Below are positions 15,478 through 22,114 of a stretch of 22,114 bases of DNA, one piece after another (position 1 is the first letter of the stretch; every line of letters starts with the position of its first letter). This stretch comes from JBDRNO01 sp043811005 (GTDB taxonomy: Bacteria > Bacteroidota > Bacteroidia > NORP154). Position numbers and translations under genes: made by a program. Where the stretch lies: assembly GCA_043811005.1 (NCBI GenBank), contig JBDRNO010000292.1, positions 1-22,114 on the forward strand, written 5' to 3'. A model generated the notes under the pieces. The model was given only the letters and a program-made list of their open reading frames with translations, was not told the DNA's origin and searched no databases.

Positions 15478-18400
15478 ATGAAATTTAACAAACAACTTAC
15501 AATGATCCCGAAAATTTTCAAACTATCACGCCAGTCCCGATCCCTGCTTTCCCTTAATGCCGGATTCATATTACAGGCAGACAATCACGAACAAACCGGG
15601 AAATACATATTCAACCAAATTTTTATTCTTTCATTATTGATTATATTATCTATAGGAAACTCGTACTCTCAAACTACGAATTTTACTCACTTTGGTATCG
15701 AGGATGGAATGCCGCAATCTCAGGTTCAGACAATTGAACAGGATGATGATGGCAATCTCTGGATCGGAACTATGTCGGGTTTGTCAAAATATAATGGGGT
15801 ATCATTCACAAACTATACAAAGAATGACAGTTTAGCCGAAGATTGGATCACTGCTTCATTTAAAGATAAATCCGGTGATCTCTGGTTTGGGCATTGGGGC
15901 GGGGGTGTTTCTAAATACGATTCAAAAAACAAAAAATTCAGAAACCTTGATTTTGATATAATTTCCAACTTTAAAACAATTACTGCAATATTTGAAGATG
16001 AATCGGGTCGTTTCTGGTTCGGCACAAATGGTGCAGGGGTTTACAGGTATGATTTGCAAAATAACCGGGTCATTGTAATATCAAGTGATGAGGCGTTGAG
16101 TGGCGATCATGTATCCTCGATCTGCCAGGATAATCATGGTAATATCTGGATTGGAACGGAAAACGGGATTACCATATACGATACCCAAAAAGAAATATAT
16201 TTAGAAGAGGCATTTAACTATCTCAATATTGAAAAGGGACTGATCAATAATAAAATAACAGATATTTCACTTGTTTTCAGTGATGAGATATGGATAGGGA
16301 CCGAAGATGCAGGAATCATTATCATTAAATTAAATGAGAGTCAATCTCTCAAAGATATTGAAAGCATAGATGAAGCATTAACAATAAACATCAATGCTGA
16401 TAACGGATTAGCCTCTAACAATATCAGCATTATTTATGAAGACAATGAAAACACTGTATGGATCGGCACTAAGGATGCCGGAATTACTCAATTTATACCG
16501 GCTTCATCAGAAAGAAAGGAAAGGCGTACCCTGGCAAAAGGGACATTCAAAACATTCAGCACCCAGCAGGGATTGAACTATCATCATATAAATAATATTT
16601 TACAAGACAGGGAAGGCAACTACTGGATTGGAACCGAAGTAGGACTGAACAAATACAGAAGTGACCGTTTTCAAATATATGATGAATCAGATGGGCTGGT
16701 CAATAATATTGTATGGTCTATACTGGAAGACAGCAAAGGAAACCTGTGGTTTGGAACAAATAACGGTATTTCTAAATTTATCCCGGATAAAGGCATCGGA
16801 GCTATACAGCATTTCGCTTTCCATAATTATACTTCCAAAGATGGTTTACCTGATAATATTATTCTCTCAATGTGTGAAGATAATGAAGGGAATATCTGGT
16901 TTGGCACTGCAAACGGAGGAGCTGTCAGGTTATCCGGCGGGTATTCTGATTTCAGGACATTTACAACAGGTGACGGATTGCCCGACAACACAATTAACAC
17001 AATAAACATTGATGATGATGGCGATCTATGGCTTGGAACGAAAAAGGGCTTAGCGAGGTTCGATCCTAAAAACTCTTCATTCATTACTTACTCAATGAGG
17101 GATGGACTGGGTGGAAACAATATATACCGCATATTTAATGACAGTAAAGGAAATTTATGGTTTGGCATCTTAGGCGGAAACCTAACCAAATATGATGGAA
17201 ATTCCTTTACAATATTTGATGAATCAGATGGAATAAAACACAACTTTATTTTATCCATCACCGAAGATAATAGCGGCAATCTATGGTTAGGAGCTTATGG
17301 TGGTGGCCTTTACAAATATGATCCCGAAGAAAAGGAGCAGGGTGGCGGTATTTTTACCAATTATTCAAAAAAACATGGATTAAGTTCTGAATCTCCTTCT
17401 TCAATTATTTGCGATAATGAGAACAATATCTGGATAGGAACGAGCAAGGGAATTGATAAATTTGACCAGCAAAACAACACATTTACACATTACGGGAAAA
17501 AAGAAGGTTTTCTCGGAATTGAAACCAATGCGAATGCTGTGTGCAAAGACGTGCAAGGGTGTTTGTGGTTTGGCACGATCATGGGTGCGGTAAAATTCGA
17601 CCCTGCAAAAGATAAGCCAAATATAGCAGAGCCATTTACCTCTATTACCAAGCTGCGCATCCACCTTATAGATGCCGGTTTCCCTGAAAATGCCACATTC
17701 CCCTATAATAAAAATCACCTTGCCTTTCATTTTCTCGGGATTAGCTTAACAAATCCCGATATGGTATCATATAAATATAAACTCGATGGTTTTGATGAAG
17801 AATGGACTCCTGCTACAAAAGAGAACTACGTAATTTATTCAAATCTCTCTCACGGTGATTACAAATTTTTAGTTACAGCCAATAATGGCGAAGGTATCTG
17901 GAATGAACAACCAATAACATACAATTTTAATATAACTCCCCCCTTCTGGAGAACCTTCTGGTTCTATGGTTTCTGTATTATTTTTGCCGCAGGAGCTTTT
18001 TATCTCTTTGACAAGATAAGGACTGCCAAACTGAAGAAAGAAAAAGCGATCCTGGAAGAAAAGGTAAGAGAAAGAACGATAGAATTAGCAGAAAAGAACC
18101 AGGAGCTGGCAGAGAAAAATGAAGATATTACCGCGAGTATCCGATATGCCAAAAGAATACAGGAAGCAATTTTACCGCCTGATTCAATGCTTAGGGATAA
18201 CTATCCCCATTCCTTTATCCTGTTTAAGCCCAAAGACATAGTAAGCGGAGATTTTTACTGGATAGAGAAAAAAGATAATAAGCTAATGTTTGCTGCTGTT
18301 GACTGTACCGGGCATGGAGTGCCCGGAGCCTTTATGAGCATAATCGGGCACAACATACTTTCCCAGTCGATCCACGAACACCATATATTTACCCCGGGAA

Positions 18401-18921
18401 AGATACTTGACAACCTTAACAAAGGTGTTAGTCAAACACTCAGGCAATCCGAAAAAGAATATCATACCGTCAAAGATGGAATGGACCTTGTACTTTGCTC
18501 ACTCACTTCTATTGATGAGGATGAAAATGGGGGTGTAATGCTTGAGTTTGCCGGTGCTTTTAATCCACTATACTTAGTAAGAGGCAATGAATTGATTGAA
18601 ACCAAATCAGACCGGCAGCCAATAGGCGCTTACGGTGAAGAAAAAATCCATCCATTTACCAATCACAAAATCCCCCTTCAGAAAGGAGATACAATCTATA
18701 TCTTCTCAGACGGTTATGTTGACCAGTTTGGAGGTGAAAGAGGAAAGAAATTCATGTCCAAACGATTCAAGCAATTGTTTTTAGATATACAAAAAATGAG
18801 CATGGAAGACCAGAAAGAACACCTTGATAAAACCATTGAAGAGTGGAGAACCAATCCAGGTTCACCAGGAAGGGAACATGACCAGATAGATGATATTCTT
18901 GTGGTTGGGGTGAGGGTGTAA
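15478..18921 (+). CDS. Propeller sensor with SpoIIE (PP2C-like) phosphatase domain
   Basis: This 1147-residue membrane protein has a periplasmic sensor and a cytoplasmic serine/threonine phosphatase. A hydrophobic signal or anchor is at about 48-64, ending SYSQ. Fourteen regulator-propeller repeats of the form D-x-x-G-N-x-W-x-G-T follow (about 70-735), enough for two seven-bladed propellers. A Y_Y_Y domain is at about 742-822, a transmembrane helix at about 823-845, and a Lys/Glu coiled coil at about 848-885. SpoIIE metal-binding Asp positions are intact: D925 in VSGDFYW, D942 in VDCTGHGVPGAF, D1078 in FSDGY, and D1135/D1138 in HDQIDD. The ligand is unknown; the output should be dephosphorylation of a Ser/Thr phosphoprotein. 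About 47 residues precede the signal, which is unusual; a later non-ATG start is possible. Confidence 0.9.
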   Translation: MKFNKQLTMIPKIFKLSRQSRSLLSLNAGFILQADNHEQTGKYIFNQIFILSLLIILSIGNSYSQTTNFTHFGIEDGMPQSQVQTIEQDDDGNLWIGTMSGLSKYNGVSFTNYTKNDSLAEDWITASFKDKSGDLWFGHWGGGVSKYDSKNKKFRNLDFDIISNFKTITAIFEDESGRFWFGTNGAGVYRYDLQNNRVIVISSDEALSGDHVSSICQDNHGNIWIGTENGITIYDTQKEIYLEEAFNYLNIEKGLINNKITDISLVFSDEIWIGTEDAGIIIIKLNESQSLKDIESIDEALTININADNGLASNNISIIYEDNENTVWIGTKDAGITQFIPASSERKERRTLAKGTFKTFSTQQGLNYHHINNILQDREGNYWIGTEVGLNKYRSDRFQIYDESDGLVNNIVWSILEDSKGNLWFGTNNGISKFIPDKGIGAIQHFAFHNYTSKDGLPDNIILSMCEDNEGNIWFGTANGGAVRLSGGYSDFRTFTTGDGLPDNTINTINIDDDGDLWLGTKKGLARFDPKNSSFITYSMRDGLGGNNIYRIFNDSKGNLWFGILGGNLTKYDGNSFTIFDESDGIKHNFILSITEDNSGNLWLGAYGGGLYKYDPEEKEQGGGIFTNYSKKHGLSSESPSSIICDNENNIWIGTSKGIDKFDQQNNTFTHYGKKEGFLGIETNANAVCKDVQGCLWFGTIMGAVKFDPAKDKPNIAEPFTSITKLRIHLIDAGFPENATFPYNKNHLAFHFLGISLTNPDMVSYKYKLDGFDEEWTPATKENYVIYSNLSHGDYKFLVTANNGEGIWNEQPITYNFNITPPFWRTFWFYGFCIIFAAGAFYLFDKIRTAKLKKEKAILEEKVRERTIELAEKNQELAEKNEDITASIRYAKRIQEAILPPDSMLRDNYPHSFILFKPKDIVSGDFYWIEKKDNKLMFAAVDCTGHGVPGAFMSIIGHNILSQSIHEHHIFTPGKILDNLNKGVSQTLRQSEKEYHTVKDGMDLVLCSLTSIDEDENGGVMLEFAGAFNPLYLVRGNELIETKSDRQPIGAYGEEKIHPFTNHKIPLQKGDTIYIFSDGYVDQFGGERGKKFMSKRFKQLFLDIQKMSMEDQKEHLDKTIEEWRTNPGSPGREHDQIDDILVVGVRV

Positions 18922-18993
18922 GCAGAGCAATCGCATAATAAATAATGACTCCGTTCTAATTTATTGTATCGGAATTTATTCACTATATTGTTT

Positions 18994-19017
18994 GCTTCTC
19001 GCTTCTCGCTTCTCGCT
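18994..19017. repeat. GCTTCTC heptamer tandem repeat
   Basis: Three perfect copies of GCTTCTC (18994-19014) plus GCT lie in the 621-bp space before dxs (18922-19542). That space contains no gene. It holds this repeat, the array at 19115-19250, the promoter motif at 19318-19341, and the palindrome CGCCAGCTGGCG at 19509-19520. Confidence 0.75.
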
Positions 19018-19114
19018 AAATCTCGTTCAATTCTATCAATATTGATTTTACGAATTTCCCTGAAGGGTTTTTTCTATACATCAAACGGTGTAAATTTCAG
19101 CATCGTATACATAG

Positions 19115-19250
19115 GGTTAATAACGGTTAATAATAGTTAATATCAGTTAATAACGGTTACAAATCATATCGTTGGCGCTGTGTATAGTAAAACACACAGC
19201 CGCAACCAATATTAACCACTATTAACCGATTTTAACTGTTTTTAACTGCT
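19115..19250. repeat. Inverted arrays of 10-bp GGTTAATAAC units around a central hairpin
   Basis: The left array (19115-19164) is five 10-bp units: GGTTAATAAC, GGTTAATAAT, AGTTAATATC, AGTTAATAAC and a partial unit. The right array has TTAACC/TTAACT cores at 19212, 19222, 19232 and 19242, which are the same units inverted at the same 10-bp step. Between them a hairpin pairs GTTG plus GCTGTGT (19171-19183) with ACACAGC plus CAAC (19194-19206). No ORF is present. Confidence 0.8.
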
Positions 19251-19317
19251 ACCTGAAATGTGAAAATTTATCCCGTTCGCAGTATAATAGAAGTCTTAAG
19301 GGAAAAAATATGTTCTT

Positions 19318-19341
19318 ACCGTATAAATACCCTATCTTTGC
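19318..19341 (+). promoter_or_regulatory. dxs promoter -7 element with overlapping operator-like motif
   Basis: TATCTTTGC (19333-19341) matches TAnnTTTG plus C. Directly in front, ACCGTATAAATACCC (19318-19332) occupies the place of the promoter spacer and resembles the units at 21657-21743. The leader to the dxs ATG would be about 200 nt and includes the 12-bp palindrome at 19509-19520. The -33 TTTG is not evident. Confidence 0.5.
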
Positions 19342-19542
19342 ACCCCGGTTTGAAATATTTCAGAAAAAAAGCAATGTTCCGGGAAAAAACCGTTTTACTC
19401 TGAAATTACATTTATTTGTTGGGTTATTATGTTATAAATATTTAATTATTTACAGGTGTTACTAAAGGTCAACGAGTGAACCCTCATGCTATTTTCACAG
19501 TTCTTTGTCGCCAGCTGGCGGATGAGGGCTTCAACAATAAAT

Positions 19543-21468
19543 ATGGAAGCAAAACAAGAAAAACTGCTTAAAAAAATCGAATATCCTTCCGATCTGAGGA
19601 AATTTAAGGAAAGTGATCTTCCACAGATCTGCGATGAGCTCAGGCAATATATCATTGATGTTGTTTCTGTTAAAGGAGGGCACTTTGGCTCAAGCTTAGG
19701 TGTTGTCGAGCTAACCGTTGCACTGCATTACGTTTTCAATACACCTTATGATAAATTAGTATGGGATGTAGGACACCAGGCATACGGACATAAAATACTC
19801 ACAGGGCGGAAAAACATCTTTCATACAAACAGGAAATACAAAGGGATAAGCGGCTTTCCCACAAGAAAAGAAAGTGAATACGATGCTTTTGGGTCAGGAC
19901 ACTCATCAACATCCATTTCCGCTGCTTTAGGGATGGCATTTGCCTCTAAACAGAAGCAAGAAAAAGACAGGCATCACATTGCCATAATCGGTGATGGCGC
20001 CATGACTGCCGGCCTCGCTTTTGAAGGATTAAATCACGCAGGTTTCGAAAAACCAAACCTCCTGGTCATATTAAACGACAATTGCATGTCAATTGACCCT
20101 AACGTAGGGGCATTAAGGGAATATCTGACCGATATAACAACTTCCCGCACTTATAATAAGGTAAAGAATGATATATGGAACTTGCTTGGAAAAATAAACA
20201 AATTAGGGCCAAATGCCCGGGAAATTGTAGCTAAGATCGAGAACGGGATAAAATCAACCCTCCTGACTCACAGTAATTTATTTGAATCATTAAATTTCAG
20301 GTACTTTGGGCCTATTGACGGGCATGATGTTGTTCGTCTATCCAAAATACTGAGAGACTTAAAAGACATCCCCGGGCCTAAGCTCTTACACTGTATAACC
20401 GTCAAAGGCAAGGGGTATAAACCCGCTGAAAAAGATCAAACAATGTGGCATGCACCCGGGGTCTTTAACAAAAAGACCGGGGAAATAATTAAAATAAATT
20501 CTAAAGAACCCCAGCCCCCGAAATACCAGGACGTATTTGGCAATACCCTGGTTGAGCTTGCAGAAAAAAATCCGAAAATAATGGGAATTACCCCTGCAAT
20601 GCCTTCCGGAAGCTCCCTGAATATTATGATGAAAGCAATGCCCGACAGGGCTTTTGATGTAGGCATTGCTGAACAGCATGCCGTTACATTTTCTGCCGGT
20701 TTAGCCGTTCAGGGATTAATCCCTTTCTGCAATATTTATTCCACTTTCATGCAAAGAGCTTACGACCAGGTTGTTCATGATGTTGCCATTCAAAACTTAA
20801 ATGTTGTATTTTGCCTTGACAGGGGCGGCATTGCCGGCTCTGACGGCACAACCCATCATGGGGCTTATGACCTGGCATATATGCGGTGTGTTCCAAACAT
20901 GATAGTATCGGCACCAATGAATGAGGTTGAGCTGAGAAATCTCATGTTTACCGCACAACAAGATGATATGGGGCCCTTTACTATTCGCTATCCCAGGGGA
21001 CCGGGGGTAATGCCCGAATGGAAAAAGCCCATGAAAGCATTACAGATCGGTAAAGGCAGGAAAATATGTGATGGCGAAGACATTGCAATTTTAACAATCG
21101 GGCATATCGGCAATTACGTTGTAGAAGCATGCAGGCAGTTGGAAAAAGAAGGGATCTACCCCGCTCATTATGATATGAGATTTGTTAAGCCGATAGATGA
21201 AAATATGCTGCATAAAGTATTTAGAGGATTTGACAAGATCATCACGGTTGAAGACGGCTGTATAATGGGAGGAATGGGCAGTGCCGTGCTTGAATTCATG
21301 ACAGATAATAACTATTCCGCCCAGGTAAAACGATTAGGTATCCCCGACAGGTATATTGACCACGGCTCTCAACTGGAACTCCACACAGAATGCGGTTACC
21401 ATCCCGAAGGTATTGTTGATGCCGTTAAACAGGTTATTGATGTGAAAAAAAGCGTATTCGTGGGATAG
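19543..21468 (+). CDS. dxs: 1-deoxy-D-xylulose-5-phosphate synthase
   Basis: This thiamine-diphosphate enzyme condenses pyruvate and glyceraldehyde 3-phosphate, the first step of the MEP isoprenoid pathway. I start it at the ATG at 19543 (641 residues, MEAKQEKLLKKIEYPSDL). An in-frame ATG 19 codons upstream would translate the palindromic repeat at 19509-19520 and is unlikely. Visible motifs are GGHFGSSLGVVELT with H47, VGHQAYGHKILTGR, the ThDP/Mg site GDG (150-152) to NDN (178-180), AEQHAVTFSAGLA with the catalytic E377, DRGGIAGSDGTTHHG, and the C-terminal GIPDRYIDHGSQ. Length matches the family. No other MEP genes are next to it, and no terminator is recognisable after the stop. Confidence 0.96.
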   Translation: MEAKQEKLLKKIEYPSDLRKFKESDLPQICDELRQYIIDVVSVKGGHFGSSLGVVELTVALHYVFNTPYDKLVWDVGHQAYGHKILTGRKNIFHTNRKYKGISGFPTRKESEYDAFGSGHSSTSISAALGMAFASKQKQEKDRHHIAIIGDGAMTAGLAFEGLNHAGFEKPNLLVILNDNCMSIDPNVGALREYLTDITTSRTYNKVKNDIWNLLGKINKLGPNAREIVAKIENGIKSTLLTHSNLFESLNFRYFGPIDGHDVVRLSKILRDLKDIPGPKLLHCITVKGKGYKPAEKDQTMWHAPGVFNKKTGEIIKINSKEPQPPKYQDVFGNTLVELAEKNPKIMGITPAMPSGSSLNIMMKAMPDRAFDVGIAEQHAVTFSAGLAVQGLIPFCNIYSTFMQRAYDQVVHDVAIQNLNVVFCLDRGGIAGSDGTTHHGAYDLAYMRCVPNMIVSAPMNEVELRNLMFTAQQDDMGPFTIRYPRGPGVMPEWKKPMKALQIGKGRKICDGEDIAILTIGHIGNYVVEACRQLEKEGIYPAHYDMRFVKPIDENMLHKVFRGFDKIITVEDGCIMGGMGSAVLEFMTDNNYSAQVKRLGIPDRYIDHGSQLELHTECGYHPEGIVDAVKQVIDVKKSVFVG

Positions 21469-21656
21469 TGTAAAAACCATTTTTGTTTGGTGAAAGTATT
21501 CTTAAACCTCTTCCAACACAAAAAATTGATATTTCCACCAAAAAAAAATAACCTCCCAAACCAAACCTTTGCCACACCTCACATTTTTCCGGCAACTTTT
21601 TCAAAAAAAACCGCACCTCCTAACTCAATGATATTAAGGACATTATAAAGGTCAAT

Positions 21657-21743
21657 ACCGTATTTATACGGTAGCGCCCTACCCGTACTTTTACGGTGTT
21701 TTTACCGTATTTTTACGTAAAAGAAAATACCGTATTTATACCC
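21657..21743. promoter_or_regulatory. Four ACCGTA-n-TACGGT palindromic units (possible operator cluster)
   Basis: The units are ACCGTATTTATACGGT (21657-21672), CCGTACTTTTACGG (21683-21696), ACCGTATTTTTACGT (21704-21718) and ACCGTATTTATACCC (21729-21743). Centres are about 25, 22 and 25 bp apart. The last unit is followed by TATTTTAT, a near -7 element. A fifth unit overlaps the dxs promoter at 19318-19332. Clustering, symmetry and the promoter overlap suggest binding sites of a dimeric regulator. Confidence 0.45.
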
Positions 21744-21798
21744 TATTTTATTAAAAAAAAATTATGTTAATTGCGGGCGGGAAAAATTGCAGACAGTA

Positions 21799-21820
21799 GA
21801 GGTACAAAATTTTGAACCTC
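21799..21820. repeat. 22-bp palindrome
   Basis: The arms GAGGTaCAAAA and TTTTGaACCTC are symmetric except for one base pair. No T-run follows on either strand, so it is not an intrinsic terminator. It lies about 55 bp after the operator-like cluster and could be a protein-binding site. Confidence 0.5.
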
Positions 21821-21867
21821 AGGAATAAAAAATTTAACCAGCGGATAGAGGTCGTGCAACTGAGTTA

Positions 21868-21920
21868 CAGCCCCACCCCGACCCTTCCGCCAGCTGGCGG
21901 AGAGGGCCGGGGAGGGGCTG
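21868..21920. repeat. 53-bp GC-rich hairpin repeat with nested palindrome
   Basis: The left arm CAGCCCCACCCCGACCCT pairs with the right arm AGGGCCGGGGAGGGGCTG with few mismatches. The dispersed palindrome TCCGCCAGCTGGCGGA (21886-21901) forms its apex. It is far richer in GC than its surroundings and resembles REP-type intergenic elements. Part of the left arm (AGCCCCACC) also appears in the GT2 gene at 8438-8446. Confidence 0.75.
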
Positions 21921-22114
21921 ATGATTGCGTATTATGCGCCCCCGGAAATAGAAATATAAAGCATGGTGAAAAAACGGTTCTAAAACTAACCAACAGAAAC
22001 CATTATAAATAAAGGATTTGATTTTGTATATTTGGGTGGGGATAATATGGTCGTTTTGTCGCCGGGTTCGCTAGGATGAAGCAGAATGAGTATAATAATG
22101 CGCTAGTTAGCGGG

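Larger units (their letters stand above)
21469..22114. other. Non-coding 3' region with several palindromes
   Basis: No convincing gene lies in the last 646 bp. Positions 21469-21656 are AT-rich with A-runs and CCAAACC-type text and show no clear terminator. The palindromic motifs at 21657-21743, 21799-21820 and 21868-21920 are listed separately. TATATTTG at 22027-22034 fits a -7 element, which may belong to a gene beyond the window edge. Confidence 0.6.

Noticed and set aside
19486..19542. Upstream ATG for dxs
   Set aside because: It would add 19 residues that translate a dispersed palindrome and match no Dxs N-terminus.
21434..21616. 60-codon minus-strand frame after dxs
   Set aside because: It overlaps the dxs 3' end, consists mostly of A/T-run translation, and has no recognisable family.
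21812..22012. 66-codon open frame near the right end
   Set aside because: Most of it is translation of the GC-rich hairpin repeat (SPTPTLPPAGGEGRGG), a typical false gene.

Overview
The window looks like part of a low-GC Bacteroidota (Bacteroidetes) chromosome, probably from an uncultured environmental lineage. The evidence is a secreted protein with a C-terminal tail like those of the type IX secretion system, a regulator-propeller protein, Bacteroidota-type promoter elements (TTTG about 20 bp upstream of TAnnTTTG), weak Shine-Dalgarno sequences, and intergenic spaces full of short inverted repeats. No transposase, integrase, phage gene or CRISPR array is visible. The recognisable genes are chromosomal housekeeping or cell-envelope genes.

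Layout. Positions 1-26 are the 5' end of a tRNA on the minus strand. A HAD phosphatase (228-860, +) and mtnA of methionine salvage (1263-2381, +) follow, with a repeat element on each side of mtnA. Two minus-strand genes come next: methylmalonyl-CoA epimerase (2609-3022) and a secreted protein with a T9SS-like tail (3188-3976). An orphan OppA-type lipoprotein (4291-6138, +) ends at a clear intrinsic terminator. From 13171 down to 6414 five minus-strand genes run in one direction: nusA, infB, a SiaC-family phosphoprotein (DUF1987), a polyprenol-phosphate mannosyltransferase-like GT2, and dihydroorotase. The last two overlap by ATGA. Divergent from nusA is a secreted coiled-coil protein (13515-15233, +). 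It is followed by a 219-bp palindromic element and a 1147-residue sensor with a double seven-bladed propeller, a membrane segment and a SpoIIE phosphatase domain (15478-18921, +). dxs of the MEP isoprenoid pathway (19543-21468, +) is last. The final 650 bp are non-coding and carry several palindromes.

How the genes may work together. infB and nusA are the usual translation/transcription pair, and the nusA leader appears to carry an early terminator that could serve as an attenuator. SiaC-family proteins are known substrates of a kinase and a PP2C/SpoIIE phosphatase, so the SpoIIE propeller protein is a candidate partner of the SiaC protein, although the two are 6.5 kb apart in different transcription units. 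dxs and the GT2 enzyme both feed polyprenyl-phosphate chemistry, but nothing in the layout links them.

The most unusual aspect is the repeat landscape. A 16-18 bp palindrome, TCCGCCAGCTGGCGGA, occurs four times in different settings and is nested in other repeats in at least two of them. Seven-bp and 10-bp tandem units form inverted arrays. Two adjacent housekeeping genes seem to carry short repeat-like in-frame insertions. In two places a repeat supplies the stop codon of a gene.
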